Origin: Lachnospiraceae bacterium
Lineage (GTDB): Bacteria > Bacillota > Clostridia > Lachnospirales > Lachnospiraceae
Direction: 5' to 3'
Length of the DNA: 60,358 bases
NCBI GenBank assembly: GCA_024698485.1
Contig: JAILRC010000033.1
Span: 1 to 60,358 of the forward strand
Below are positions 1 to 8,366 of the stretch, in pieces. A model generated the notes under the pieces. That model did no database searches and was not told the origin of the DNA. It saw nothing but the letters and a program-made list of their open reading frames with translations. The position numbers and the translations under genes were made by a program. Each line of letters opens with the position of its first letter. Positions within the stretch are counted from its first letter, which is position 1.

Positions 1-8
1 GGCAAATA

Positions 9-134
9 AAAGAGGCTCTTTAGAGCCAGCCTGTGACCGCAGTGCGGAAGGCGAATCTTTCAGAGCCTCTTTAGAGGCAAGCAGGTAACAGCGGCTTATA
101 GCCGCAGAGCAAACCACCAGCTAAGCTGGTGGTT
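9..134. repeat. Cluster of intergenic hairpins upstream of pheA
   Basis: No gene is visible here. Several inverted repeats follow one another: bases 14-19 with 22-27, 65-70 with 73-78, 91-96 with 100-105 (loop tat), and an 11-bp palindrome, 112-122 with 124-134. Bases 9-19 can also pair over 11 bp with 62-72, which excludes the first two hairpins. This second fold would enclose a small stem, 37-40 with 44-47. The arrangement could be a transposon-end relic (IS200/IS605 ends carry such hairpins), a leader that switches folds, or stacked terminators of a gene left of the window. No T-box sequence is present. The pheA ribosome binding site follows directly. Confidence 0.5.
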
Positions 135-152
135 ATGATTACGAGGTGACAT

Positions 153-1235
153 ATGGAAGATTTAAAAGTAACAAGACAGGAAATTGAGAAGATCGACAAG
201 GAGATGCGTGAGCTTTTCGAAAAGAGGATGACTGCAGTCGAGAAGGTTGCGGACTACAAGAAAGAGCACGGACTCCCCATAAAGGATGAGGAAAGAGAAG
301 AGTATCTCATCAGAAAGAACAGCGAATTCCTTGAGAAGAAGGAGATCGGCGATTACTACGTTCTCTTCCAGAAGAAGCTCATGGAACTGTCCTGTGCCTA
401 CCAGAAAAAGAGAAACGAAGGCATGAGGATCGCCTATTGCGGAGTTCCGGGAGCTTTTGCCTGGATAGCTGCCATAAAGATGTTTCCGGGAGCGGATCTG
501 GTTTCCTTCGACAGTTTTGAAGAGGCATATGCCGCAGTGGAAAAGGGCGAGGCAGACAGTGCAGTCCTTCCCATTGAGAACAGCTATGCGGGTGAAGTGG
601 TCAACGTGATGGACCTTATGTTCTCAGGAAACCTTTACGTGAACAGCGTCATCGACATAGACATTGTCCACAACCTCATCGCTCCCGAAGGAGCCACGAT
701 AGACAGTATCAAGAAGGTGGTAAGCCACACACAGGCTCTCACACAGTGCGATGCCTACATAAAGGCCCATGGCTTCGAACCTGTGGCATACAACAACACC
801 GCAATGGCTGCGGAATACGTTAAGAAACTTAACGACCCCACGGTGGCTGCCATAGCCTCAAAAGAAACCGCCGAGATCCACGGACTTCAGGTCCTTGCAA
901 CAGGCATCAACGCCAGCCGTAGCAACACTACAAGATTTGCCGCATTTTCCAGAGGAAGGAACATTCCCGGCGGCGATGTAAAGACCAGAGCAGACCACTT
1001 CATCCTTGTTTTCACTGTTAAGAACGAGGCAGGTGCTCTTGCCCAGACTCTTAACATCATCGGTGCCCACAACTTTAACATGAAGGCTTTGAGAAGCCGC
1101 CCCATGAAGGGACTCATGTGGAACTACTACTTCTACATCGAGGCAGACGGCAACATCAACACAAGAGACGGCCGGGATATGCTGAACGAACTCGGCGCGC
1201 TGTGCGCAAACCTTAAGCTGGTGGGAACGTACTAA
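153..1235 (+). CDS. pheA: Bifunctional chorismate mutase / prephenate dehydratase (P-protein)
   Basis: It converts chorismate to prephenate and then to phenylpyruvate, the committed route to phenylalanine, in the cytoplasm. Residues 1-88 form an AroQ-type helical chorismate mutase. Residues about 91-270 are the prephenate dehydratase, with the catalytic TTRF signature at 259-262. Residues about 280-355 are an ACT domain with an SRP motif near 315, the usual phenylalanine feedback site. The length of 360 aa is typical. The start is the ATG at 153 after GAGGTG. It heads the aromatic operon, followed by a hairpin and then aroB. The usual Gly-rich opening of the dehydratase domain is slightly altered (GVPGAFAW), but the active-site block is intact. 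Confidence 0.96.
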   Translation: MEDLKVTRQEIEKIDKEMRELFEKRMTAVEKVADYKKEHGLPIKDEEREEYLIRKNSEFLEKKEIGDYYVLFQKKLMELSCAYQKKRNEGMRIAYCGVPGAFAWIAAIKMFPGADLVSFDSFEEAYAAVEKGEADSAVLPIENSYAGEVVNVMDLMFSGNLYVNSVIDIDIVHNLIAPEGATIDSIKKVVSHTQALTQCDAYIKAHGFEPVAYNNTAMAAEYVKKLNDPTVAAIASKETAEIHGLQVLATGINASRSNTTRFAAFSRGRNIPGGDVKTRADHFILVFTVKNEAGALAQTLNIIGAHNFNMKALRSRPMKGLMWNYYFYIEADGNINTRDGRDMLNELGALCANLKLVGTY

Positions 1236-1270
1236 ATGGACCCGGGGGACGGGGTTAGTGGTCCATTTTT
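1234..1270 (+). repeat. Terminator-like GC-rich hairpin, copy 1 of a small repeat
   Basis: Directly after the pheA stop, AAATGGACC (1234-1242) pairs with GGTCCATTT (1260-1268) and is followed by T residues, so it may terminate or attenuate transcription before aroB. The interior reads GGGGGACGGGGTTAG. A closely similar sequence lies at 12327-12356, where it cannot be a terminator for either flanking gene. This suggests a dispersed small repeat rather than a dedicated terminator. Confidence 0.6.
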
Positions 1271-1324
1271 CCGCACCCGCTCTACCGGCCCCTCGATCAT
1301 TCTTCATTTTACGGAGATTCACAT

Positions 1325-2326
1325 ATGCATATACAGATTTCATCACAGGATCTAAGCTATGATATAATATATGAAAAAGGGGCTCTTTCACATTTGGGAG
1401 ACTACCTTAACACCGACAGAAAAGCACTCATTGTGACTGACAGCGGTGTTCCCGCGGACTACGCAAAGAAGGCCGCAGCGTGCTTTAAGGAAGCCTTCAC
1501 AGTGACCATCCCTCAGGGCGAGCAGAGTAAGAACATCGACAACTACCTTTTGATCCTCAAAAAGATGCTGGAAGCAAATTTCACCAGAAAGGACTGCGTG
1601 GTTGCGGTGGGAGGAGGCGTTTGTGGAGATCTTGCCGCATTTTCGGCATCCTGTTACATGCGAGGCTTACAGTTTTATAACATTCCCACGACTGTGCTTG
1701 CAATGGTTGACTCCTCCATAGGCGGAAAAACAGCCATAGATTTTGAGGGCGTCAAGAATGTGGTGGGGAGTTTCTATCAGCCGTCAGCAGTCATCATAGA
1801 TACAGAAACTCTTGAAACACTTGACACCCGCCAGGTGAATGCAGGACTTGCGGAAGCCGTAAAGATGGCGGCAACAAACGATGCAGAGCTTTTTGACTAT
1901 CTTGAAAAGTGCGATGACTACAAAGCACATCTTGAAGAGATCATAAAAAGAGCCAATGCCATTAAGAGATCGGTGGTGGAAGAGGATCCTCAGGAAAAGG
2001 GCCTGAGAAAGGTCCTGAACTTCGGACACACTGTGGGACATGCCATCGAGAGCGCGGCAAAAGGAAAACTCCTTCACGGAGAGTGTGTCGCCATAGGAAT
2101 GCTCCTTATGTGCTCCGATGAGGCAGGAGCGAGGATTGAAAAGATTTTAAAGAAGTACTCCCTTCCCACGGAGTGCGGATATGATACAAAAGATCTTGTG
2201 GACATTATGAAACACGACAAGAAAGCCAATGATAAGGGCGTAAGCTGTGTTTGGGTGGACAGGATCGGTAGCTTTGAGTTCAGGAATATGTCCTGGGATG
2301 AATTGGCAGAAAGAGGCAGAAAATGA
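1325..2326 (+). CDS. aroB: 3-dehydroquinate synthase
   Basis: It catalyses the second shikimate step, the NAD- and metal-dependent cyclisation of DAHP to 3-dehydroquinate. Recognisable blocks are GEQSKN near residue 73, the nucleotide-binding GGGVCGDLAAF stretch near 97, DSSIGGKTAID near 130, and the metal-ligand motif NFGHTVGHAIE near 235. The 333 aa are slightly short for the family (about 350-370), with no internal domain missing. The ATG at 1325 follows ACGGAG. The stop overlaps the aroC start (ATGA), which indicates translational coupling. Confidence 0.96.
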   Translation: MHIQISSQDLSYDIIYEKGALSHLGDYLNTDRKALIVTDSGVPADYAKKAAACFKEAFTVTIPQGEQSKNIDNYLLILKKMLEANFTRKDCVVAVGGGVCGDLAAFSASCYMRGLQFYNIPTTVLAMVDSSIGGKTAIDFEGVKNVVGSFYQPSAVIIDTETLETLDTRQVNAGLAEAVKMAATNDAELFDYLEKCDDYKAHLEEIIKRANAIKRSVVEEDPQEKGLRKVLNFGHTVGHAIESAAKGKLLHGECVAIGMLLMCSDEAGARIEKILKKYSLPTECGYDTKDLVDIMKHDKKANDKGVSCVWVDRIGSFEFRNMSWDELAERGRK

Positions 2327-3447
2327 GAAACACCTTTGGATCCAATGTCACAATCACTCTTTTCGGAGAAAGCCACGGGCCTGCTGTGGGCTGCGTGATC
2401 GACGGACTCACACCGGGGATCGATGTGGACGATGAAGCCATAAGAAATCTGCTTTCAAGAAGGAGACCCTCTTCAATCGTGGACACTCCCAGAAGGGAGC
2501 CCGACAATTACAAGATACTGAGCGGTGTTTTTAACGGCAAGACCACAGGAACGCCCATATGCATAATGATCCCCAACGAGGAGACGAAAAGCGGAGATTA
2601 CCTTTTCGGCCCCGCACGGCCATCCCATGCGGATTACACGGCACATGTGAAATACAATGGCTTTGAAGATTACCGCGGAGGCGGACATTTTTCCGGAAGG
2701 ATCACTTCTGCTTTGGTTGCTGCAGGGGGGACTGTTATACCTGCATTAAACAAGCTTGGAATCTCCATCGGTACCCACATTTCGGAATGCGGCGGTCAAA
2801 ATGACCGGGATTTTAGCTCATCGGAAGCTGAAATGACCGAAGAGATCAGGAGTCTACAGTTGAAGAATTTCCCTGTTTTGTCAGATGAGGCAGGAGAAAA
2901 AATGATCGGGCAGATCGAGGCTGCAGCCAAGGATTGCAACAGTTTGGGCGGTATTGTAAAAACTGCCGTCACAGGTCTTCCGGTCGGTGTCGGAGAGCCC
3001 TGGTTCGACAGCCTGGAAAGTCAGCTGGCTCACGCCATGTTTTCGGTTGGAGCAGTGAAGGGGATACAGTTCGGAAGCGGCTTTGAAGGCACTCGCTTAA
3101 AAGGCAGTGAATTCAACGATCCCATGAGATTAAACAACGGTAGAACCGTCACTTTATCAAATAATAACGGAGGCATAAACGGAGGTATTTCAAACGGTAT
3201 GCCCGTGACCTTCAGTGTGGCTGTAAAACCCACGCCCTCCATCGCAAGACCTCAGCAGACCGTAAATTTCCTTACCGGAAAAGAAGAGGAACTGGTGATC
3301 CACGGACGTCACGATCCCGCAATTGTCAGAAGGATCTGCCCTGTGATCGACAGCGTTACGGCGATCGTTATTGCGGACGCTCTTGTAACTGCTTTCGGAC
3401 CGCAGGTTCTGGTGAAAGGAAAGGCTATATGGAATACGGACTTATAG
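2323..3447 (+). CDS. aroC: Chorismate synthase
   Basis: It catalyses the last shikimate step, FMN-dependent conversion of EPSP to chorismate. The N-terminus has the family signature GESHGPAVG at about residues 14-22, and the C-terminal part has GRHDPAIVRR, the conserved Arg/His block of chorismate synthases. The length of 374 aa is normal. The start overlaps the aroB stop by 4 bp, and the 3' end overlaps the aroE-aroK fusion by 19 bp, so the genes are translated as a coupled block. In the common signature GGxSSARET the protein reads HFSGRITSAL, a known type of variation. Confidence 0.95.
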   Translation: MRNTFGSNVTITLFGESHGPAVGCVIDGLTPGIDVDDEAIRNLLSRRRPSSIVDTPRREPDNYKILSGVFNGKTTGTPICIMIPNEETKSGDYLFGPARPSHADYTAHVKYNGFEDYRGGGHFSGRITSALVAAGGTVIPALNKLGISIGTHISECGGQNDRDFSSSEAEMTEEIRSLQLKNFPVLSDEAGEKMIGQIEAAAKDCNSLGGIVKTAVTGLPVGVGEPWFDSLESQLAHAMFSVGAVKGIQFGSGFEGTRLKGSEFNDPMRLNNGRTVTLSNNNGGINGGISNGMPVTFSVAVKPTPSIARPQQTVNFLTGKEEELVIHGRHDPAIVRRICPVIDSVTAIVIADALVTAFGPQVLVKGKAIWNTDL

Positions 3448-4673
3448 GTGAAAAACTGGGACACAGCTATTCCAAGCAGATCCATGCTTCCATCGACACC
3501 TACGACTACATCTTAAAAGAGATAAAAAAGGAAGATGTGGCTGAGTTCATTAAGAACAGGGATTTTAAAGGCATAAACGTTACCATTCCCTACAAAGAGA
3601 CTGTGATCTCCATGCTTGACGAGGTGGATGAAACGGCGCGGGAGATCGGAGCCGTGAACACTGTGGTGAACAGGAACGGAAAGCTTACGGGTTACAACAC
3701 CGATGCCGACGGGATGACTGCCATGATAAAGCGGGCGGGAATGGATTTAAGGAACAGGAAAGTCCTGATCCTCGGAACAGGCGGAACTTCAAAGACCGCA
3801 ACTTATGTGGCGAAAAAGCTTGGAGCAGCCTCTATCCTCATCGTTTCTAGAAGCGAAAAAGAGGGCTGTGTCACTTACGAAGAAGCATATGAACAGCACG
3901 CTGACGCGGATTTCATCATAAACACAACCCCGGTTGGAATGTATCCGAATGTTGGAAAAAGCCCCCTGGATCTCTCAAAGTTCAAAAAACTTTCGGGAGT
4001 TGCGGACGCAGTCTTTAATCCATTAAGGAGCGATCTGGTGCTGGATGCCGAAGAATGCGGCATTAAAGCCTGCGGAGGCCTCTACATGCTGGCGGCGCAG
4101 GCTGTATATGCAAGGACGAGATTTTTTGGGCTTCAGACCACAGACCTGTCACTTATAGACAAGGCTTACAATGAAGTACTTAAGGGCGTCAGGAACATAG
4201 TGCTGGTGGGGATGCCTTCAAGCGGAAAGACGACTGTGGGGAAAAACCTGGCAAAGCGGACAGGACTGGTTTTTACAGACACGGATGATGTCATCACCGA
4301 AAGGATCGGATGCACGATCTCCGAATTCTTTAAGGAAAAAGGCGAAGCGGAATTTAGACGCATAGAAAGCGAAGTCATCGCTGAACTCGGTAAAACCGGC
4401 GGCAAAGTCATTGCAACCGGCGGCGGAGCGGTTTTAAGAAATGAAAATGTGAGAGCACTAAAGAGAAACGGCAAACTCATCATGATAGACAGGGCGCTCG
4501 ATAAACTCACTCCAACGGCAGACAGGCCTTTGCTTCAGAACAGGGATATGCTCCTTAAACTCTTTAATGAAAGATACGGGATCTACAAAGCGGTTTCGGA
4601 TGCGGTGATCGACGGGAACGGAAGCGTTTCGGAAAACACAGCCAGAGTCATGGAGATCGCGGATTGGAAATAA
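3429..4673 (+). CDS. aroE-aroK: Shikimate dehydrogenase-shikimate kinase fusion
   Basis: Two consecutive shikimate steps are joined in one 414-aa chain. Residues 1 to about 250 are AroE: the substrate-binding SYS at 13-15, catalytic Lys56 in VTIPYK, Asp92 in GYNTD, and the NADP-binding GTGGTSK at 116-122. Residues about 254-414 are a P-loop shikimate kinase, with Walker A GMPSSGKTT at 261-269, the TDTDD magnesium and shikimate block, FRRIE, GGGAVLR and the lid-region RPLL. The linker is only a few residues long. The start at 3429 lies inside aroC. The fusion should make equal amounts of both enzymes. There is no frameshift or stop between the domains. Confidence 0.95.
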   Translation: MEYGLIGEKLGHSYSKQIHASIDTYDYILKEIKKEDVAEFIKNRDFKGINVTIPYKETVISMLDEVDETAREIGAVNTVVNRNGKLTGYNTDADGMTAMIKRAGMDLRNRKVLILGTGGTSKTATYVAKKLGAASILIVSRSEKEGCVTYEEAYEQHADADFIINTTPVGMYPNVGKSPLDLSKFKKLSGVADAVFNPLRSDLVLDAEECGIKACGGLYMLAAQAVYARTRFFGLQTTDLSLIDKAYNEVLKGVRNIVLVGMPSSGKTTVGKNLAKRTGLVFTDTDDVITERIGCTISEFFKEKGEAEFRRIESEVIAELGKTGGKVIATGGGAVLRNENVRALKRNGKLIMIDRALDKLTPTADRPLLQNRDMLLKLFNERYGIYKAVSDAVIDGNGSVSENTARVMEIADWK

Positions 4674-4674
4674 T

Positions 4675-5118
4675 ATGAAATTTGTGGTTATAAACGGATC
4701 GAATTTAAATATGCTGGGCATCAGAGAGCCGGACATCTATGGCAGAGAAACTTATGCCGACCTTGTGGAGCGTGTAAAAAAGCACGCAGAGGAAAAGCAG
4801 GTCGAGGTTTCCTTTGTGCAGTCAAATCACGAGGGTGATCTGGTGGATGCCATACAGCAGGCGTTTTTCGACAAGGCGGACGGCATCATCATCAACCCCG
4901 GTGCCTACACTCACACGAGCATAGCCATATTGGACGCGGTGAAGGCTGTGAAGATCCCCACTGTGGAAGTCCACATCTCAAAGGTGGACGAGCGTGAGGA
5001 TTTCAGGCAGGTGAGCTACATTCGCCAAGCTTGCGTAAAAACTGTTACAGGCATGGGCATAGAAGGCTACAACATGGCAATGGACCATCTGATGGGTTTG
5101 TTGGGAGAAAAACAGTGA
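4675..5118 (+). CDS. aroQ: Type II 3-dehydroquinate dehydratase
   Basis: It performs the third shikimate step, reversible dehydration of 3-dehydroquinate, through the small dodecameric type II fold. At 147 aa it has the family length. Visible motifs are the N-terminal NGSNLNMLG, the mobile loop REPDIYG with the catalytic Tyr, INPGAYTHTS and the catalytic-His segment VEVHISKVDERE. The ATG lies one base after the aroE-aroK stop. The 3' end overlaps the aroA GTG start. The type II enzyme is not related to the Schiff-base type I AroD. Confidence 0.96.
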   Translation: MKFVVINGSNLNMLGIREPDIYGRETYADLVERVKKHAEEKQVEVSFVQSNHEGDLVDAIQQAFFDKADGIIINPGAYTHTSIAILDAVKAVKIPTVEVHISKVDEREDFRQVSYIRQACVKTVTGMGIEGYNMAMDHLMGLLGEKQ

Positions 5119-6320
5119 TCGCAAAGATTTCGGAAAGCAGAATAATGGGAAGACTTGAGGCAGTGCCCTCAAAAAGCTTCCTTCACAGGATGCTGATATG
5201 CGCGGCTCTTGCCGACGGCGAGTCCCGGATCGAAAACTTCACGGACAGCGAAGACATTCTTGCAAGCATAGACTGCATCAAGGCTATGGGAGCGAAGGTG
5301 AGGGAAGAAGGAAACGCTCTTGTGGTTCAGGGGGCTGCGAAGAATTATATGGCAACAGCGGTTTTTCCCTGCAGGGAGAGCGGAAGCACTTTGAGATTTT
5401 TCATTCCCGTTGCGGCAGCAAAATGCGGAGCGTCTGAGTTCACAGGCTCCGAACGGCTCATGGAAAGAGGCGTCGGGATCTACGAAGACATACTTCCCGA
5501 GAAAAATGTGACTGTTAAACGAAAAAAGGGCAAGATCTTTGTGGACGGAAGCCTTTGCCCGGGAGACTATGAGATCCCGGGAAACATTTCAAGCCAGTAC
5601 ATCACCGGACTTTTGTTTGCACTTCCTTTACTTCCCGGTGACAGTACATTAAAGATCATCCCTCCCGTTGAAAGCCGTGCCTACATTGACATCACTCTTG
5701 AAGTCATTAAAAAGGCAGGCATAGAGATCGTTGAATCTGAAGAAAATGTTTTTAAGATAAAAGGAGATCAGACCTATCGCCCTGTTAACGAGAGAGCGGA
5801 AGGAGACTGGTCCAACGCTGCTTTTCTTTTCGCGATGAACGGACTGGGCAGCAGGATAGACGTTATGGGACTCAACAAAACAAGCGTTCAGGGAGACAGG
5901 ATATGCCTTGAATATTTTGAAAAACTGAACGAACCCGGTGCAACCCTTGACATTGGGGGCTGCATAGACTTGGGGCCTGTCCTCTTTGCATATGCCGCTG
6001 CAAAACACGGCGGAAGGTTTACGGGGACAAAGAGGTTAAAGATCAAAGAAAGCGACCGTGCGGCTGTGATGGCGGAAGAACTCAAGAAGTTCGGAGTTAT
6101 GGCGGAAGTGGGAGAGAACGAGGTTCTGATCCCCGACAGCGGTCTCAAAAAGCCCGAAGCGGCTCTTGACGGTCACAACGACCACAGGATCGTAATGGCG
6201 CTTACAGTGCTCCTTGCTTTGACCGGGGGCGATATTACAGGGGCGGAAGCCGTGAAAAAGAGTTATCCCGGCTTCTTTGAAGATATGAGGAGGATCGGAT
6301 TGAATGTGGAAATTGAATAA
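5115..6320 (+). CDS. aroA: 3-phosphoshikimate 1-carboxyvinyltransferase (EPSP synthase)
   Basis: It transfers enolpyruvate from PEP to shikimate-3-phosphate. The chosen start is the GTG at 5115, overlapping the aroQ stop as GTGA and preceded by GGGAGAAA. An upstream in-frame ATG at 5031 would add 28 residues read out of frame through aroQ and is not credible. The resulting 401 aa contain the SKSF substrate site near residue 15, the ESGSTLRF PEP-site loop, SSQYITGLLFALPLL, KESDR and DGHNDHRIVMA. This is shorter than the 427-aa E. coli enzyme but common in Clostridia. It overlaps tyrA by 17 bp. Confidence 0.94.
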   Translation: MIAKISESRIMGRLEAVPSKSFLHRMLICAALADGESRIENFTDSEDILASIDCIKAMGAKVREEGNALVVQGAAKNYMATAVFPCRESGSTLRFFIPVAAAKCGASEFTGSERLMERGVGIYEDILPEKNVTVKRKKGKIFVDGSLCPGDYEIPGNISSQYITGLLFALPLLPGDSTLKIIPPVESRAYIDITLEVIKKAGIEIVESEENVFKIKGDQTYRPVNERAEGDWSNAAFLFAMNGLGSRIDVMGLNKTSVQGDRICLEYFEKLNEPGATLDIGGCIDLGPVLFAYAAAKHGGRFTGTKRLKIKESDRAAVMAEELKKFGVMAEVGENEVLIPDSGLKKPEAALDGHNDHRIVMALTVLLALTGGDITGAEAVKKSYPGFFEDMRRIGLNVEIE

Positions 6321-7170
6321 AGATAAAAAAGTTTTGATAGTGGGCCTTGGACTCCTTGGCGGAAGCTATGCCGAAGCGCTTACGGATCTGGGCTACCACG
6401 TCGGAGCCATCACGAGATCGGAGAGCAGCATAGCATATGCGCTGGAGAAAGGGTTGATCGCAGAAGGAACAACAAAGGTCGATCCCGACTTTATCGGAAA
6501 GTACGACCTCTTGGTGTTCTGCCTCTATCCCAAGGTTTTTCTTGAATGGATCAAAGAAAACCAGCAGTATATTAAGAGCGGAGCGCTGATCACTGACGTT
6601 ACAGGCGTCAAGCGCAGCGTGGTCTACCCCATCCAGTCGATCCTCAGGGAGGATCTGGAATTCATCGCTGCCCATCCCATGGCAGGGCGTGAGGTTTACG
6701 GCGTTCAGAACGCAACGAAGGCGATCTTTAAAAACGCCAACTACATTGTGACTCCCACTCTAAAAAACACTCCCGAAGGCATAGAAGCCTGCGAGGAACT
6801 GGGACGCATTCTCGGGTTTAGATCCGTAAAGACACTGAGCCCCGAACAGCATGACGAGATGATCGGTTTCCTGTCACAGCTTACTCATTGCATAGCGGTT
6901 TCCCTCATGGTGTGCAAGGATTCGGAAAGCCTGGTGGATTACACAGGCGACTCCTTCCGAGATCTCACAAGGATCGCAAAGATCAACGAAAGCATGTGGA
7001 CCGAGTTGTTTTATATGAACAAGGACGAACTCCTTCTCCAGATGGAACTGTTCGAGGAGAAGTTTAACATATTAAAAGAAGCCATCCGAAAGGAAGACAC
7101 AAACACCATCCACGAGATCATGAAGCTTTCCACGGAAAAGAGAAAGCTCTTTGACAAAAAGAATGATTAA
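6304..7170 (+). CDS. tyrA: Prephenate dehydrogenase
   Basis: It oxidatively decarboxylates prephenate to 4-hydroxyphenylpyruvate for tyrosine synthesis. The N-terminal Rossmann fold has VGLGLLGGSYA at about residues 13-23. The prephenate site shows AAHPMAGRE near 118 and LSQLTHCIAVSL with the catalytic-type His near 200. At 288 aa it is a monofunctional enzyme: no chorismate mutase domain is attached and no C-terminal ACT domain is evident. It starts inside the end of aroA. With pheA at the other end of the operon, both branches from prephenate are covered. Confidence 0.95.
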   Translation: MWKLNKDKKVLIVGLGLLGGSYAEALTDLGYHVGAITRSESSIAYALEKGLIAEGTTKVDPDFIGKYDLLVFCLYPKVFLEWIKENQQYIKSGALITDVTGVKRSVVYPIQSILREDLEFIAAHPMAGREVYGVQNATKAIFKNANYIVTPTLKNTPEGIEACEELGRILGFRSVKTLSPEQHDEMIGFLSQLTHCIAVSLMVCKDSESLVDYTGDSFRDLTRIAKINESMWTELFYMNKDELLLQMELFEEKFNILKEAIRKEDTNTIHEIMKLSTEKRKLFDKKND

Positions 7171-7207
7171 AATATCTACCGGATATTTATTGAAAGGATA
7201 AACTTAA

Positions 7208-8236
7208 ATGAACGCAGAATTTGTAAAACGCCTGCCTTCTGTGCAGGACATCAAGGCAATGTACCCCGTTTCGGACGAACTTGCCGAAAAGAAAAAAGAG
7301 AATGACAAGGCCGTACAGGACATCATCACAGGCAAGTCCGACAAACTTCTTCTTGTCATCGGACCTTGCTCCGCAGACAGAGAAGATGCGGTGATCGACT
7401 ACATTTCAAGACTCAGGAACGTGCAGGACAAGGTTGCAGACAAGATCGTCATCGTTCCCAGAATCTACACCAACAAGCCCAGGACCACAGGTGACGGCTA
7501 CAAGGGCATGCTCCATCAGCCCGATCCCAACGGCGCTCCCGATATGCTTAAAGGTCTTCTTGCCATCAGAAAGCTTCATCTGGAAGCACTCAAGCAGACA
7601 GGTTTCTCCTGCGCGGACGAGATGCTGTACCCCGAGAACCATCAGTATCTCTCGGATCTTCTTTCCTACGTTGCTGTTGGCGCAAGATCCGTTGAGAACC
7701 AGCTTCACCGCCTTACAGCCAGCGCCCTGGACATCCCTGTGGGCATGAAGAATCCCACCAGCGGCGATCTTTCCGTAATGATCAATTCAATCATCGCCGC
7801 AAGCCATCCCCACGATTTCGTTTACTCAGGCTGGGAAGTAAAGAGTAAGGGTAACCCCATGGCTCATGCCATCCTTCGCGGATCTTTGAGCAAATCCGGA
7901 CGTTCCCTTCCCAATTACCACTACGAAGACCTCAGAGCCCTCTGTGAGATCTATGCGAAAGCAGGTCTTGATGGCTGTGGAGCCATTATCGACTGCAACC
8001 ATTGCAATTCCGGCAAACTTTACGAAGAGCAGATCCGCATCGCAAAGGAAGTGCTTCACAGCACCAGATATTCAGCAGATGTAAAGAAGATGGTCAAAGG
8101 TCTCATGATCGAATCCTACATCGAGGACGGCGCCCAGAAGCCCGACGGCGGTGTTTACGGCAAATCCATCACCGACCCCTGCCTGGGCTGGGAGAAGACA
8201 GAGAAACTCATACTTGAGTTGGCGGAGTTAAGATAA
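7208..8236 (+). CDS. aroF: 3-deoxy-7-phosphoheptulonate synthase, class I (AroFGH type)
   Basis: It condenses PEP and erythrose-4-phosphate to DAHP, the entry step of the shikimate pathway. The 342-aa chain carries the class I hallmarks LLVIGPCSADRE near residue 50, VPRIYTNKPRTTGDGYKGM, GARSVENQLHR, GMKNPTSGD, and CGAIIDCNHCNSGK near the metal site. The N-terminal about 40 residues match the extension that binds feedback amino acids in AroF/G/H enzymes. Which amino acid inhibits it cannot be read from sequence. An unusual feature is that the first enzyme of the pathway is the last gene of the operon, 37 bp after tyrA. Confidence 0.94.
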   Translation: MNAEFVKRLPSVQDIKAMYPVSDELAEKKKENDKAVQDIITGKSDKLLLVIGPCSADREDAVIDYISRLRNVQDKVADKIVIVPRIYTNKPRTTGDGYKGMLHQPDPNGAPDMLKGLLAIRKLHLEALKQTGFSCADEMLYPENHQYLSDLLSYVAVGARSVENQLHRLTASALDIPVGMKNPTSGDLSVMINSIIAASHPHDFVYSGWEVKSKGNPMAHAILRGSLSKSGRSLPNYHYEDLRALCEIYAKAGLDGCGAIIDCNHCNSGKLYEEQIRIAKEVLHSTRYSADVKKMVKGLMIESYIEDGAQKPDGGVYGKSITDPCLGWEKTEKLILELAELR

Positions 8237-8247
8237 AGGAGAAGTCT

Positions 8248-8267
8248 CTTATAAGTACACTTATAAG
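8248..8267. repeat. 20-bp AT-rich inverted repeat between aroF and purA
   Basis: CTTATAAGT (8248-8256) is mirrored by ACTTATAAG (8259-8267) around a 2-base centre. It lacks a GC stem and a U-run, so it is a poor terminator and could instead be an operator or an accidental AT-rich palindrome. Confidence 0.35.
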
Positions 8268-8306
8268 AATAAATCATAATCTTCTTAGTGAATTTCCCGG
8301 CAAAAG

Positions 8307-8315
8307 TGATAAAAT
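8307..8315 (+). promoter_or_regulatory. Possible extended -10 promoter of purA
   Basis: The sequence TGATAAAAT is an extended -10 (TGn followed by TAAAAT at 8310-8315) about 52 bp upstream of the purA start. No convincing -35 is seen at the right distance. Confidence 0.35.
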
Positions 8316-8366
8316 ATTAAAGGTTTGAGGACAACTGCAGGCCTCATCAAAAAAGGAGATAAAAAT

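Noticed and set aside
1-152. T-box or other amino-acid riboswitch before pheA
   Set aside because: No T-box consensus, no antiterminator partner and no U-run terminator were found, although competing hairpins exist.
5031-5114. Longer AroA start
   Set aside because: The extra 28 residues are aroQ read in another frame; the GTG at 5115 has a binding site and gives the family N-terminus.
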